DNA of 15,730 nucleotides from Thermopetrobacter sp964430935. GTDB taxonomy: Bacteria > Pseudomonadota > Alphaproteobacteria > Rhizobiales > Aestuariivirgaceae. The notes beneath the pieces are model-generated. The model was not told the DNA's origin. It was given only the letters and a program-made list of their open reading frames with translations, and did not search any database. Below are positions 1-6,644 of the stretch, piece by piece. The stretch is from NCBI GenBank assembly GCA_964430935.1, contig CAYSHK010000072.1:1-15730 (forward strand), given 5' to 3'. Position numbers and translations under genes: made by a program. Numbering within the stretch: the first letter of the stretch is position 1; the number at the start of each line of letters is the position of its first letter.

Positions 1-165
1 CTCGCCACGCCGGCCCAGCTCGCGAAACGCCCGCCTGCGGCCACCGGCCTGCCCGACCTCTTCCTGGCCGGCGACTGGACGGACACCGGCCTGCCCGCCA
101 CCATCGAGGGAGCCGTCCGCTCCGGCTTCACGGCAGCCCGGCTCGCCCTGCGGCGCACTCCGTGA
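1..165 (+). CDS. hpnE: Hydroxysqualene dehydroxylase HpnE, C-terminal end (partial)
   Basis: The first 55 codons of the window are the end of a gene that begins to the left. Visible is the C-terminal FAD-contact segment of the flavin amine-oxidase/desaturase fold, LFLAGDWTDTGLPATIEGA, followed by SG and a short Arg-rich tail to TGA. In this fold the GD dipeptide contacts the FAD. The wording of this segment is typical of HpnE, which reduces hydroxysqualene to squalene in the HpnCDE route. The next same-strand genes, shc and hpnG, use squalene and its hopanoid product, which supports HpnE over other FAD desaturases such as carotenoid enzymes. The stop is only 10 nt from the stop of the convergent DUF4261-type gene. 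The N-terminal dinucleotide-binding motif lies outside the window, so the family call rests on the C-terminus and context. Confidence 0.8.
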   Translation, partial: LATPAQLAKRPPAATGLPDLFLAGDWTDTGLPATIEGAVRSGFTAARLALRRTP

Positions 166-175
166 TCCGGCCGCG

Positions 176-958
176 CTACCCCACCAGGGAGAGCTGCATC
201 TTCACCGCGCCGTGGCTGCGTTCCCTGGACAGGCGGTGCACCTGGAAACGCGCACCGTCCGGCGGACCTATGATGTCTCCGTTGTCCAGCACCGGACCGT
301 TGTCGAGAAGATACTGGGCCACGCTCATGATGATCTGCGCCGCGTTCGGCGGACTCATCGGTACCGCGGCCAGCTCCATCTCGTAGCCGATGAAGCCGGC
401 AAGTCCGCGGGTGTGGATGGCGACGGTCTCCTCTCCGTCCACCGTCCTCGGTCCGCGGAAGAACTCCAGCCCCACCCATCGCAGGGCCGTGGACCGCGGA
501 TCGTCGATGATCGAGGAAAAGGTTTCGACGGGCAGAAGACGCGCCGCCGTGCCCCACAGATGCGCCCGCGCCGGCACATGCCCGATCAGGGCATGGGCCA
601 CGGTCTCCACCAGTCTCGCCACCTCGCGCGAACGCGCCCACCCCTTCGGTTCCTCGTGCACGCCGACGACGGCATGGGCCGGACAGCCGTGCACGGCCTC
701 CCCCGCTCCGGGCCAGGTGTGGGCCAGGGACACGGCCCGTTCCACAAGCTCGGGATCCAGCGGTTCCGCGGTCATGCCGACCAGCATTTCGACGCCATCG
801 ACCGACAGGGTGATGGCTCGCGTGTGCAATTCCGTGGGGCGTCCGGCGTGGCCGATGTCGGCCTCCGGCATCCGCCGGCGCAGCGTGTCGAGAAAGGGGC
901 CGAAGGTGAACTCCTCCGGCCAGCGGGCGAGCGGAATGATGGATGTGAACTGGTCCAT
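176..958 (-). CDS. DUF4261-like protein of unknown function
   Basis: A 260-residue protein starting MDQFTSIIPLARWPEEF. The reading frame is open for 75 codons further upstream, but that stretch is Gly/Arg-rich intergenic DNA and GGGA sits 7 nt before the chosen ATG. No signal peptide or membrane helix is seen. The sequence resembles DUF4261 proteins: a VEMLVGMTAEPLD strand near the N-terminus, a helical segment with conserved-looking Trp and His residues in the middle, and a C-terminal TRGLAGFIGYEMEL block. The biochemical function is unknown. The gene lies antisense between hpnE and shc, genes that are often consecutive in hopanoid operons, so it is probably an insertion into the cluster rather than a hopanoid gene. 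It diverges from shc across 212 nt. The DUF assignment is from memory of the family's pattern and is moderate. Confidence 0.65.
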   Translation of the reverse strand: MDQFTSIIPLARWPEEFTFGPFLDTLRRRMPEADIGHAGRPTELHTRAITLSVDGVEMLVGMTAEPLDPELVERAVSLAHTWPGAGEAVHGCPAHAVVGVHEEPKGWARSREVARLVETVAHALIGHVPARAHLWGTAARLLPVETFSSIIDDPRSTALRWVGLEFFRGPRTVDGEETVAIHTRGLAGFIGYEMELAAVPMSPPNAAQIIMSVAQYLLDNGPVLDNGDIIGPPDGARFQVHRLSRERSHGAVKMQLSLVG

Positions 959-1007
959 GCGGAATCCCGATGCGTTTCGTGGAGCACCGGACGCCACGCC
1001 GCCGGTG

Positions 1008-1036
1008 CCCCTCCCTTTTCCCCCGCCCGGGAGGGG
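1008..1036. repeat. GC-rich stem-loop in the divergent DUF4261/shc intergenic region
   Basis: CCCCTCCC (1008-1015) and GGGAGGGG (1029-1036) form a perfect 8-bp inverted repeat around a 13-nt loop containing TTTT and a C-run. No T-run follows on the plus strand. It lies between two diverging genes, where a terminator is not expected. It may be a dispersed palindromic (REP-like) element or part of the 5' leader of shc. Confidence 0.4.
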
Positions 1037-1170
1037 GATGCAACCGCCCCTTCCACGATGCGCACCTCCGCCGGAGGAAAACGCCGGGACGTTTCGGCAC
1101 TGGCGTTCGGCGGCGGGTGGTGATATGGCTCGCACGACTTTCTGTCTCCACACGGTACGGAACCGAAGCC

Positions 1171-3120
1171 ATGAGCGACACATCGCCCGTCGGGAGCGCG
1201 GACCGCATGGCCGGGGACGCCGCCGGCCACCTGCTGGAAAAGCAGCGCGAGGACGGCCATTTCGTCTACGAGCTGGAGGCCGACGCCACCATTCCGGCGG
1301 AATACATATTCCTGAATCACTTCCTGGGAGATCCTGAACCGGAACTCGAACAGGAGCTGGGCGAATACATCCGCTCCATCCAGTCCCCGGAGCACGGGGG
1401 ATGGCCCCTGTTCCACCTCGGAGACTTCGACGTCTCCGCTTCCGTGAAGGCCTACTACGCCCTCAAGATCCTGGGGGACGATCCGCAGGCTGAGCACATG
1501 CGCCGGGCCCGCGAGGCCATCCTCGCCCATGGCGGCGCGGAACGCTCCAACGTCTTCACCCGCTACCAGCTCGCCCTGTTCGGACAGATCCCGTGGCACG
1601 GCGTTCCGGCCATGCCCGTGGAGCTGATGCTCATGCCCCGCTGGTTCCCGGTGAACATCTGGAAGATGTCCTACTGGTCGCGCACGGTGATCGCGCCGCT
1701 GCTGATCATCGCCGCGCACCGCCCCGTGGCGGCGAATCCGACCGGCACCCACTGCCGCGAGCTGTTCGTCGTGCCGCCGGAGGTGCGCACCCGCTGGCAG
1801 ACCAATCCGACGGGCACGAAATGGGGTGAATTCTTCCTCCTGCTCGACCGCGTCCTGCATCCTCTGGAGAAACACGTTCTGCCCCGCCTTCCCACGCGGC
1901 GGCGGGCACTGGAGCGGGCCGTCGAGTTCTACCGCGAGCGGCTCAACGGGCTGGACGGGCTGGGCGCCATCTTCCCGGCCATGGCCAATTCCGTCATGGC
2001 CATGCATGTGATGGGCGTTCCGCGCGAACACCCGGATTTCGCCACCGCACGCGAGTCGATACGCCGGCTGGTGGTGGAGGATCGTGGGAAGCGCGGCGGC
2101 AGGCCCCGCTACGTGCAGCCCTGCGTCTCGCCCGTCTGGGACACCGCGCTGGCCACCCACGCCCTTCTGGAGGCCGGAACGCCGGCCGACGACCCGCGCA
2201 TCCGCAAGGCCTGCGACTGGCTGGCCGATCTCCAGATCCTGGACGTGAAGGGCGACTGGGCCGTCAACGCGCCGGACCTCCCGCCCGGCGGCTGGGCCTT
2301 CCAGTACCGCAACGACCACTATCCGGACGTGGACGATACCGCCGTCGTCGGCATGCTGCTGCATCGCGTCGATCCGGAACGCTACCGCGACAACATCGCC
2401 CGCGCCGTGAAATGGATCGTCGGCATGCAGAGCTCCAACGGCGGCTGGGGCGCCTTCGACATCGACAACGACGCGGAGTTCCTCAACTCCATCCCCTTCG
2501 CCGACCATGGCGCGCTGCTCGACCCGCCCACGGCGGACGTCACGGCCCGGTGTCTCTCCTTCCTCGCCCAGACGGGCATGCCCTCCGACCACGAGGTGAT
2601 CCGCCGCGGCATAGCCTGGCTGCGCGACGAACAGGAAGAGGACGGCTCCTGGTTCGGACGCTGGGGAACCAACTACATCTACGGCACATGGTCCGTGCTG
2701 TGCGCCCTGAACGCCTGCGGCGAGGACATGACGCGGCCGTGGATCCGGAAGGCCGTGGAGTGGCTGAAATCCCGCCAGCGCGAGGATGGCGGCTGGGGCG
2801 AGGACGGCCGCAGCTACTGGCCGGAGCACCGGAACGACCCGCCGCCCGCCTCCACGCCCTCGCAGACGGCCTGGGCCATGCTCGCCCTGATGGCCGCGGG
2901 GGAGATCGATGATCCAGCCCTGGAGCGCGCCGTGCGCTACCTGGAGGAAACACCGCGCGACGGAGACCGCTGGGAGGAAGACCTCTACACCGCCGTCGGC
3001 TTTCCGAAGGTCTTCTACCTGCGCTACCACGGCTACGCCGCCTATTTCCCCGTCTGGGCGCTGGGCCGCTACGCCCGCCTGCGGCGGTCCAACGCGCGCC
3101 GTGTCGAATGGGGCATGTAG
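1171..3120 (+). CDS. shc: Squalene-hopene cyclase
   Basis: A 649-residue enzyme of the usual length for bacterial squalene-hopene cyclases, which fold squalene into hopene/hopanol at the membrane surface. The catalytic DxDDTA motif is present as DVDDTA at residues 386-391, and D388 should be the proton-donating Asp. Several QW-type repeats are visible: QSPEHGGW near the N-terminus, LQILDVKGDW, MQSSNGGW, EQEEDGSW and RQREDGGW in the C-terminal half. The hydrophobic MPVELMLMPRWFPVNIWKMSYW stretch (about residues 150-170) fits the membrane-channel side. The frame is open back to 970, but the upstream codons are Arg/Pro-rich and unlike any cyclase. MSDTSPVG leads within about 30 residues into the conserved GHFVYELEADATIPAEY block, so 1171 is chosen. 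No strong Shine-Dalgarno is seen. Also called hpnF. Confidence 0.96.
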   Translation: MSDTSPVGSADRMAGDAAGHLLEKQREDGHFVYELEADATIPAEYIFLNHFLGDPEPELEQELGEYIRSIQSPEHGGWPLFHLGDFDVSASVKAYYALKILGDDPQAEHMRRAREAILAHGGAERSNVFTRYQLALFGQIPWHGVPAMPVELMLMPRWFPVNIWKMSYWSRTVIAPLLIIAAHRPVAANPTGTHCRELFVVPPEVRTRWQTNPTGTKWGEFFLLLDRVLHPLEKHVLPRLPTRRRALERAVEFYRERLNGLDGLGAIFPAMANSVMAMHVMGVPREHPDFATARESIRRLVVEDRGKRGGRPRYVQPCVSPVWDTALATHALLEAGTPADDPRIRKACDWLADLQILDVKGDWAVNAPDLPPGGWAFQYRNDHYPDVDDTAVVGMLLHRVDPERYRDNIARAVKWIVGMQSSNGGWGAFDIDNDAEFLNSIPFADHGALLDPPTADVTARCLSFLAQTGMPSDHEVIRRGIAWLRDEQEEDGSWFGRWGTNYIYGTWSVLCALNACGEDMTRPWIRKAVEWLKSRQREDGGWGEDGRSYWPEHRNDPPPASTPSQTAWAMLALMAAGEIDDPALERAVRYLEETPRDGDRWEEDLYTAVGFPKVFYLRYHGYAAYFPVWALGRYARLRRSNARRVEWGM

Positions 3121-3161
3121 TTCCGGCCCGTCCGTCGGGTTCCGGCTTGCCCATCCGTCCT

Positions 3162-3186
3162 CCGCGCCCGCGACGTCGCGGCGCGG
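3162..3186 (+). terminator. Strong stem-loop after shc, possible terminator or processing site
   Basis: Starting 42 nt after the shc stop, CCGCG-c-CCGCG (3162-3172) pairs with CGCGG-CGCGG (3177-3186) around ACGT. This gives a 10-bp G/C stem with one bulged base. The core CCGCGACGTCGCGG is a perfect 14-bp palindrome. There is no immediate U-run (a weak TTGTTTG lies 11 nt further on), so intrinsic termination is uncertain. It could instead reduce readthrough into hpnG or be a protein-binding palindrome. Confidence 0.35.
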
Positions 3187-3285
3187 CAGGCAGGCCTTGT
3201 TTGTGCCTTCCATAGCCATTAACCTGTCGCATGCTGGCGAAACGGATTCCGGGGCGGGGCGGAGCTACAGGATCGGAAAACGGCC

Positions 3286-4014
3286 ATGAGAAAACGCCCG
3301 GCGGGCATCGTCACCGGCTTGCAACTCGAGGCACGCATCGCGCGGAAGGCGGGCTCCGGCGTCCTCGTCTCCTGTCGCGGCATGGGGCCCAAACGCGCCC
3401 GCGAGGCGGCCGAGGAACTGGTGCGCAGGGGCGCGCGCGGGCTGGTGAGCTTCGGGTTCGCCGCCGGTCTCGTGGCGGAGGCCTCGCCGGGAATGCTCTT
3501 CGTGCCTTCCACCATCCGCACCGCCGAAGGCGGGATGATCACCACGGACATGATCTGGCGCGAGCGCCTGCTGGGAAGCTTCCGCAGGATCATGGAAGTC
3601 TCCGACGCCCCGCTCGCCTCCGTTCGACGGCCCCTGCCCTCCTATCTCGACAAGGCGTCGGCGTGGGCCCGCACGCAGGGTGCCGCCGCGGACATGGAAA
3701 GCGCCGCCGTGGCCGCCGTGGCGCGGCGTGCCGGCATTCCCTTCGTGGTCGTGCGGGCCGTGGCCGATCCGGTGGATTTCAACCTGCCCCCCGCGGCCTC
3801 CGTGGCCGTCGGCATGGATGGAAGGATCCGCTTCTGGCGCCTGCTGATGTCGCTCTGGCGCCATCCCGTGCAGATGCGTGCCCTCAGGGAGCTGGCCGAG
3901 CATGCCCGCCGGGCGAAGGGCGCGCTCCGCAAGGCCGTCATGGCGGCCGGTCCCGATTTCGCCCTCAATGTTGGCGTCAAAAAGTCGGAAAATCGCAATA
4001 CGCTGGCCCATTAG
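3286..4014 (+). CDS. hpnG: Hopanoid-associated nucleosidase HpnG
   Basis: A 242-residue member of the PNP/UDP (MTA/SAH nucleosidase) superfamily. HpnG removes adenine from adenosylhopane to give ribosylhopane during synthesis of extended hopanoids. Visible are the N-terminal AGIVTGLQLEARIARK strand, the glycine-rich VSFGFAAGL (54-62), the substrate-binding DMES motif (136-139), and VRAVADP (156-162) at the position of the usual catalytic Asp-containing segment. The C-terminal third is Arg/Ala-rich and helical, as in HpnG. It follows shc in the same direction after 165 nt. HpnH, which makes adenosylhopane, is not in this window and must be encoded elsewhere if the pathway is complete. The start ATG is preceded by a GGAAAACGG purine-rich stretch. 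Confidence 0.88.
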   Translation: MRKRPAGIVTGLQLEARIARKAGSGVLVSCRGMGPKRAREAAEELVRRGARGLVSFGFAAGLVAEASPGMLFVPSTIRTAEGGMITTDMIWRERLLGSFRRIMEVSDAPLASVRRPLPSYLDKASAWARTQGAAADMESAAVAAVARRAGIPFVVVRAVADPVDFNLPPAASVAVGMDGRIRFWRLLMSLWRHPVQMRALRELAEHARRAKGALRKAVMAAGPDFALNVGVKKSENRNTLAH

Positions 4015-4024
4015 GGCCATTATT
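4004..4024 (+). terminator. Short stem-loop spanning the hpnG stop, terminator-like
   Basis: TGGCCC (4004-4009) and GGGCCA (4014-4019) form a perfect 6-bp stem with an ATTA loop, followed by TTATT. The hpnG stop codon TAG lies within the loop and stem. The stem is short and the T-run interrupted, so termination would be weak. It is placed correctly for the end of the hopanoid unit. Confidence 0.4.
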
Positions 4025-4068
4025 CCCCGCCCGCAGCATTTCGAGCAATCAACCCCCCGGAGTGTTTC

Positions 4069-4368
4069 ATGCGTCGAGTTGAGTTAGCAGTCATCGCCTT
4101 CAGCGTCGTCTTCGGCATGGGGCTCGCCGAGGCCAGCAACCACACCATCAGCAACTGCAACAGGATCGCGGAGATGTGCCGCCGGAACACCGGAAGCGGC
4201 ATCGTCAACCACGAATGCACCCGCAAGTACGACGAGTGCATGAACAGGGCCCGTTGCGACGACGTCTATCTGAGCTGTCTCGAACTGCGCGAGGAGGATC
4301 CTGGCGTGGCCGAGCACGTCTGCACGGCCGAGCGGGACAAGTGCATCACGGCGCGATCGCAGAGATAG
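4069..4368 (+). CDS. Small exported protein with four Cys-x6-Cys pairs
   Basis: A 99-residue protein of unrecognised family. It begins with a signal peptide: MRR, a hydrophobic core (about residues 6-18), then AEA with likely cleavage after A22, giving a mature protein of about 77 residues. The mature part contains exactly eight cysteines arranged as four identical C-x6-C units: C30/C37, C50/C57, C63/C70 and C85/C92. If helical, cysteines at i and i+7 lie on one face, so two helical hairpins each held by two disulfides is a reasonable model. That would be analogous to, but spaced differently from, CHCH twin-Cx9C or Cx3C proteins. The surrounding residues are charged and hydrophilic. GGAG lies 8 nt before the ATG. 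The gene follows hpnG by 54 nt and may be read with it. Metal binding is an alternative to disulfides. No function is claimed. Confidence 0.8.
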   Translation: MRRVELAVIAFSVVFGMGLAEASNHTISNCNRIAEMCRRNTGSGIVNHECTRKYDECMNRARCDDVYLSCLELREEDPGVAEHVCTAERDKCITARSQR

Positions 4369-4400
4369 CCGTGGAAAGCGGCCCCCTCCCCTGCCGGACA

Positions 4401-4430
4401 TTGACGGACACCCCCGCAACCCGGTATGCA
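4401..4430 (+). promoter_or_regulatory. Candidate sigma70-type promoter for the DUF898-M48 unit
   Basis: TTGACG (4401-4406) matches five of six -35 consensus bases. TATGCA (4425-4430) lies 18 nt downstream as a weak -10. The -10 overlaps the perfect inverted repeat at 4426-4444, the arrangement expected for a repressor site. The start codon of the DUF898 gene is at 4477. Confidence 0.5.
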
Positions 4431-4444
4431 ATTCATAATTGCAT
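4426..4444. promoter_or_regulatory. Perfect 8-3-8 inverted repeat, candidate operator
   Basis: ATGCAATT-CAT-AATTGCAT is a perfect palindrome with a 3-nt spacer in an A/T-rich patch that stands out from the GC-rich surroundings. It overlaps the proposed -10 and transcription start region of the downstream DUF898-M48 unit. A dimeric helix-turn-helix regulator could bind here. No such regulator is encoded beside it. Confidence 0.55.
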
Positions 4445-4476
4445 GGCACGCGAACATACGGACCGGGGGCGGAGAC

Positions 4477-5535
4477 ATGGACTCGATGGATCATCGGCCC
4501 GCATCCACGGGCGGCACCGGAAGGACCGGGGAGCCGCTGTCGCTGGAATGGCGGGACCCGCGGGGGATGGTCGGGCTGTCCCTGAAGATCCTTCTCTTCA
4601 AGATCCTCACGCTGGGGCTCTACCATTTCTGGGGCAAGGCCGAGGTGCGCCGCAGACTGTGGAACGGCATCCGGCTGAACGGCCAGCCGTTCGAGTATAC
4701 GGGCACCGGCCGTGAGCTGTTCCTCGGTTTTCTCGTCGCCTCCGTCGTGCTCTTTCTTCCGACCATGGCGTACGTCGTCACGCTCGCCTTCGTCTTCGGC
4801 CCGGACAGCGCGGAACTGGATCTGTTCCTCGTGCCCCTGTACGTGTTCTTCTTCTTCCTCTCCGGCGTGGCGATCTACAGGGCCATGCGCTACCGCCTGC
4901 GCAGGACGCGGTGGCGCGGCATCCGGGGCACGCTCGCCGGCAATCCGTGGAAATACGGCTGGACGTATTTCTGGACGGCTCTCCTCCTGCCCTTCACGCT
5001 GGGCTGGAGCCATCCCTGGCGGTCGGTCAGACTGGCACGGATGATGACGGAGGACATGCGTTTCGGCGACCGTCCCTTTTCGCTCGATGCGGAGTGGAAG
5101 GCCCTTCTCGCGCCCTTCGCCCCGTTCTGGCTGTCCTTCGCGGCCTTCATGGCCTCTGTGGCGGCCGCGTTTTTCATGCCCGTCGTCGGCATTCCTCTCG
5201 CGGTGCTCCTGTTCGGCGTCATGGTCTACGCCGGCCTCCGCTACCGGGCGCGGGAGATGAACTATCTCACCGGCCGGATGCGGTTCGGGGAAGCGCGCTT
5301 CTCCCTCTCCGCCACGCCTGGAAGCCTGTTCCGCCTGTATGCGGGAAATCTGCTGATCGTCCTCCTTTCCTTCGGCATTCTGGCACCCGTGGCCGTCATG
5401 CGGCTGTTCCGCTACATGGTCTCCCGGATGGGAATCGACGGGCACGTGGACTTCGCGTCCATCTCGCAGGCGACGGACGGGGTGGGCAGGACCGGAGAGG
5501 GGCTGATCGAGGCACTGGACATCGACAGTTTCTGA
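4477..5535 (+). CDS. YjgN family (DUF898) multi-pass inner-membrane protein
   Basis: A 352-residue integral membrane protein. The family signature FWGKAEVRRRLW (51-62) follows the first hydrophobic segment KILLFKILTLGLYHF. Further hydrophobic segments lie near residues 81-107, 115-133, 158-176, 215-255 (probably two) and 288-306. A second copy of the repeat-like pattern (RYRARE-MNYLTGRMRFG, 255-271) mirrors RYRLRRTRWRGIRG (138-151), suggesting the internal duplication known in YjgN proteins. Function is unknown in the family. The start at 4477 has a G-rich GGGGGCGGAG just upstream. An ATG at 4486 has better spacing and is possible, while the upstream ATG at 4426 lies inside the palindrome. 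Its stop overlaps the M48 protease start (TGATG), so the two are translationally coupled. Such pairing recurs in proteobacteria. Confidence 0.85.
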   Translation: MDSMDHRPASTGGTGRTGEPLSLEWRDPRGMVGLSLKILLFKILTLGLYHFWGKAEVRRRLWNGIRLNGQPFEYTGTGRELFLGFLVASVVLFLPTMAYVVTLAFVFGPDSAELDLFLVPLYVFFFFLSGVAIYRAMRYRLRRTRWRGIRGTLAGNPWKYGWTYFWTALLLPFTLGWSHPWRSVRLARMMTEDMRFGDRPFSLDAEWKALLAPFAPFWLSFAAFMASVAAAFFMPVVGIPLAVLLFGVMVYAGLRYRAREMNYLTGRMRFGEARFSLSATPGSLFRLYAGNLLIVLLSFGILAPVAVMRLFRYMVSRMGIDGHVDFASISQATDGVGRTGEGLIEALDIDSF

Positions 5536-6617
5536 TGCGCGTGTTCACCGGCACACTCAGCGACGGAAAGACGGCGGAGGCCGTGCGGGTCCGGGTCGTC
5601 ACAGACGACGGCGGGCTGCGCATCGTCCACCTGGATGGCGGGCGGGAGGAATTCTGGCCATACGGGGCTCTCGTCGCATCCGGCCCCCTTCTGAAGGAAC
5701 ACGACATGCTGCTTTCCCACCGGGACATGCCGGGCATGCGGCTGCACGTGCCGGATACGGCCCTTTCCGCGATTCTGCTGCGGCGGGCTCCCCACCTGGG
5801 CAGCCGGGCGCACCACGGACGCATCCTGCTTCCGCTCGCCGGGATCGCCGCCCTCGTCGCGGCCCTCACGGCCTTCCTGCTGATTTCCGACTTTTCACCC
5901 TCCCGCATCGTCGCGGGCATGATTCCGGAGAGGCTCCGCATCGCCATGGGCGACACGCTCGCCCGTTCCCTGGCCGGAAAGGGCGGTTTCTGCGATGACG
6001 CCGCCGGCAACCGGGCGCTGGAACGGATCGTCGGGCGCCTGGCCGGGCACGTCCCGGAGGGCGCGGCCCCCTACCGGGTGCGGGTGGCCCGCATGGCCGT
6101 CGTCAATGCCTTCACGGTTCCGGGACGCCAGATCGTCGTCAGCGACCGCCTCGTGGCCATGACCGAGAGCCCCGAGGAGCTGGCAGGTGTCATCGCCCAT
6201 GAAATGGGGCATGCCATGGAGATCCATCCGGAGACCTCCCTCGTCCGCTCGCTGGGCATTTCGACGGCCATCATGCTGCTGGCCGGCGGATCCTCCGACG
6301 TGCTGACCGAGACGGCGGCCCTGCTGCTGCAGATGAGCTACTCGCGCGAGGCGGAACGGGAGGCGGACGAACACGCCGTGCGCCTGTTGCGCGAAAGCGG
6401 AATCCCCGCGGAACCCCTGGCCCGCTTCTTCGAGAAGCTGGAAAAGGAGATCGGCGCCTCGGACAGCCGTCTGCTGGAGCTGTTCAGCACCCATCCGCTG
6501 ACACGGGACCGCATCGAGCGGATCCGCCGGTCCGGTTCATGGCCGACCCGTCCGCTTCTCGACCCCGTCCAGTGGCGGGACCTGCGCCACGTGTGCGACG
6601 GAGGGAGGGACCTCTGA
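5535..6617 (+). CDS. M48 family membrane-anchored zinc metalloprotease
   Basis: A 360-residue protein starting within the stop of the DUF898 gene. Residues 1-95 form a soluble beta-rich N-terminal domain of the kind seen ahead of other M48 peptidases. Residues 97-119 are one transmembrane helix, and the rest is the peptidase domain. The zinc motif HEMGH is at 222-226, with E223 as catalytic base. E274 in YSREAEREADEHA is the likely third zinc ligand and D278 is the conserved Asp. LFSTHPLTRDRIERI near the C-terminus is the usual M48 ending, with a conserved His. The catalytic domain should face the periplasm. Compared with HtpX (four helices) and BepA (secreted), this single-anchor form with an N-domain belongs to the DUF898-linked group. 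Overlap with the DUF898 gene suggests the two act together in envelope protein quality control (inference). Confidence 0.9.
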   Translation: MRVFTGTLSDGKTAEAVRVRVVTDDGGLRIVHLDGGREEFWPYGALVASGPLLKEHDMLLSHRDMPGMRLHVPDTALSAILLRRAPHLGSRAHHGRILLPLAGIAALVAALTAFLLISDFSPSRIVAGMIPERLRIAMGDTLARSLAGKGGFCDDAAGNRALERIVGRLAGHVPEGAAPYRVRVARMAVVNAFTVPGRQIVVSDRLVAMTESPEELAGVIAHEMGHAMEIHPETSLVRSLGISTAIMLLAGGSSDVLTETAALLLQMSYSREAEREADEHAVRLLRESGIPAEPLARFFEKLEKEIGASDSRLLELFSTHPLTRDRIERIRRSGSWPTRPLLDPVQWRDLRHVCDGGRDL

Positions 6618-6644
6618 CGGCCCGCGCGCCGGACCGGGAATGGA

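Noticed and set aside
772..3219. 815-residue minus-strand open frame across shc
   Set aside because: It is a GC-rich shadow of the shc reading frame, with His/Gly/Ala/Arg-rich low-complexity composition and no recognisable domain.
4911..5534. Upstream extension of the M48 protease frame
   Set aside because: It overlaps the DUF898 gene throughout and is Arg/Gly-rich. The ATG at 5535 overlapping the stop is the natural start.
6618..6644. Terminator between the convergent M48 and pssA genes
   Set aside because: Only 27 nt are available and the G/C-rich pairing is weak and has no T-run, so no terminator is called.
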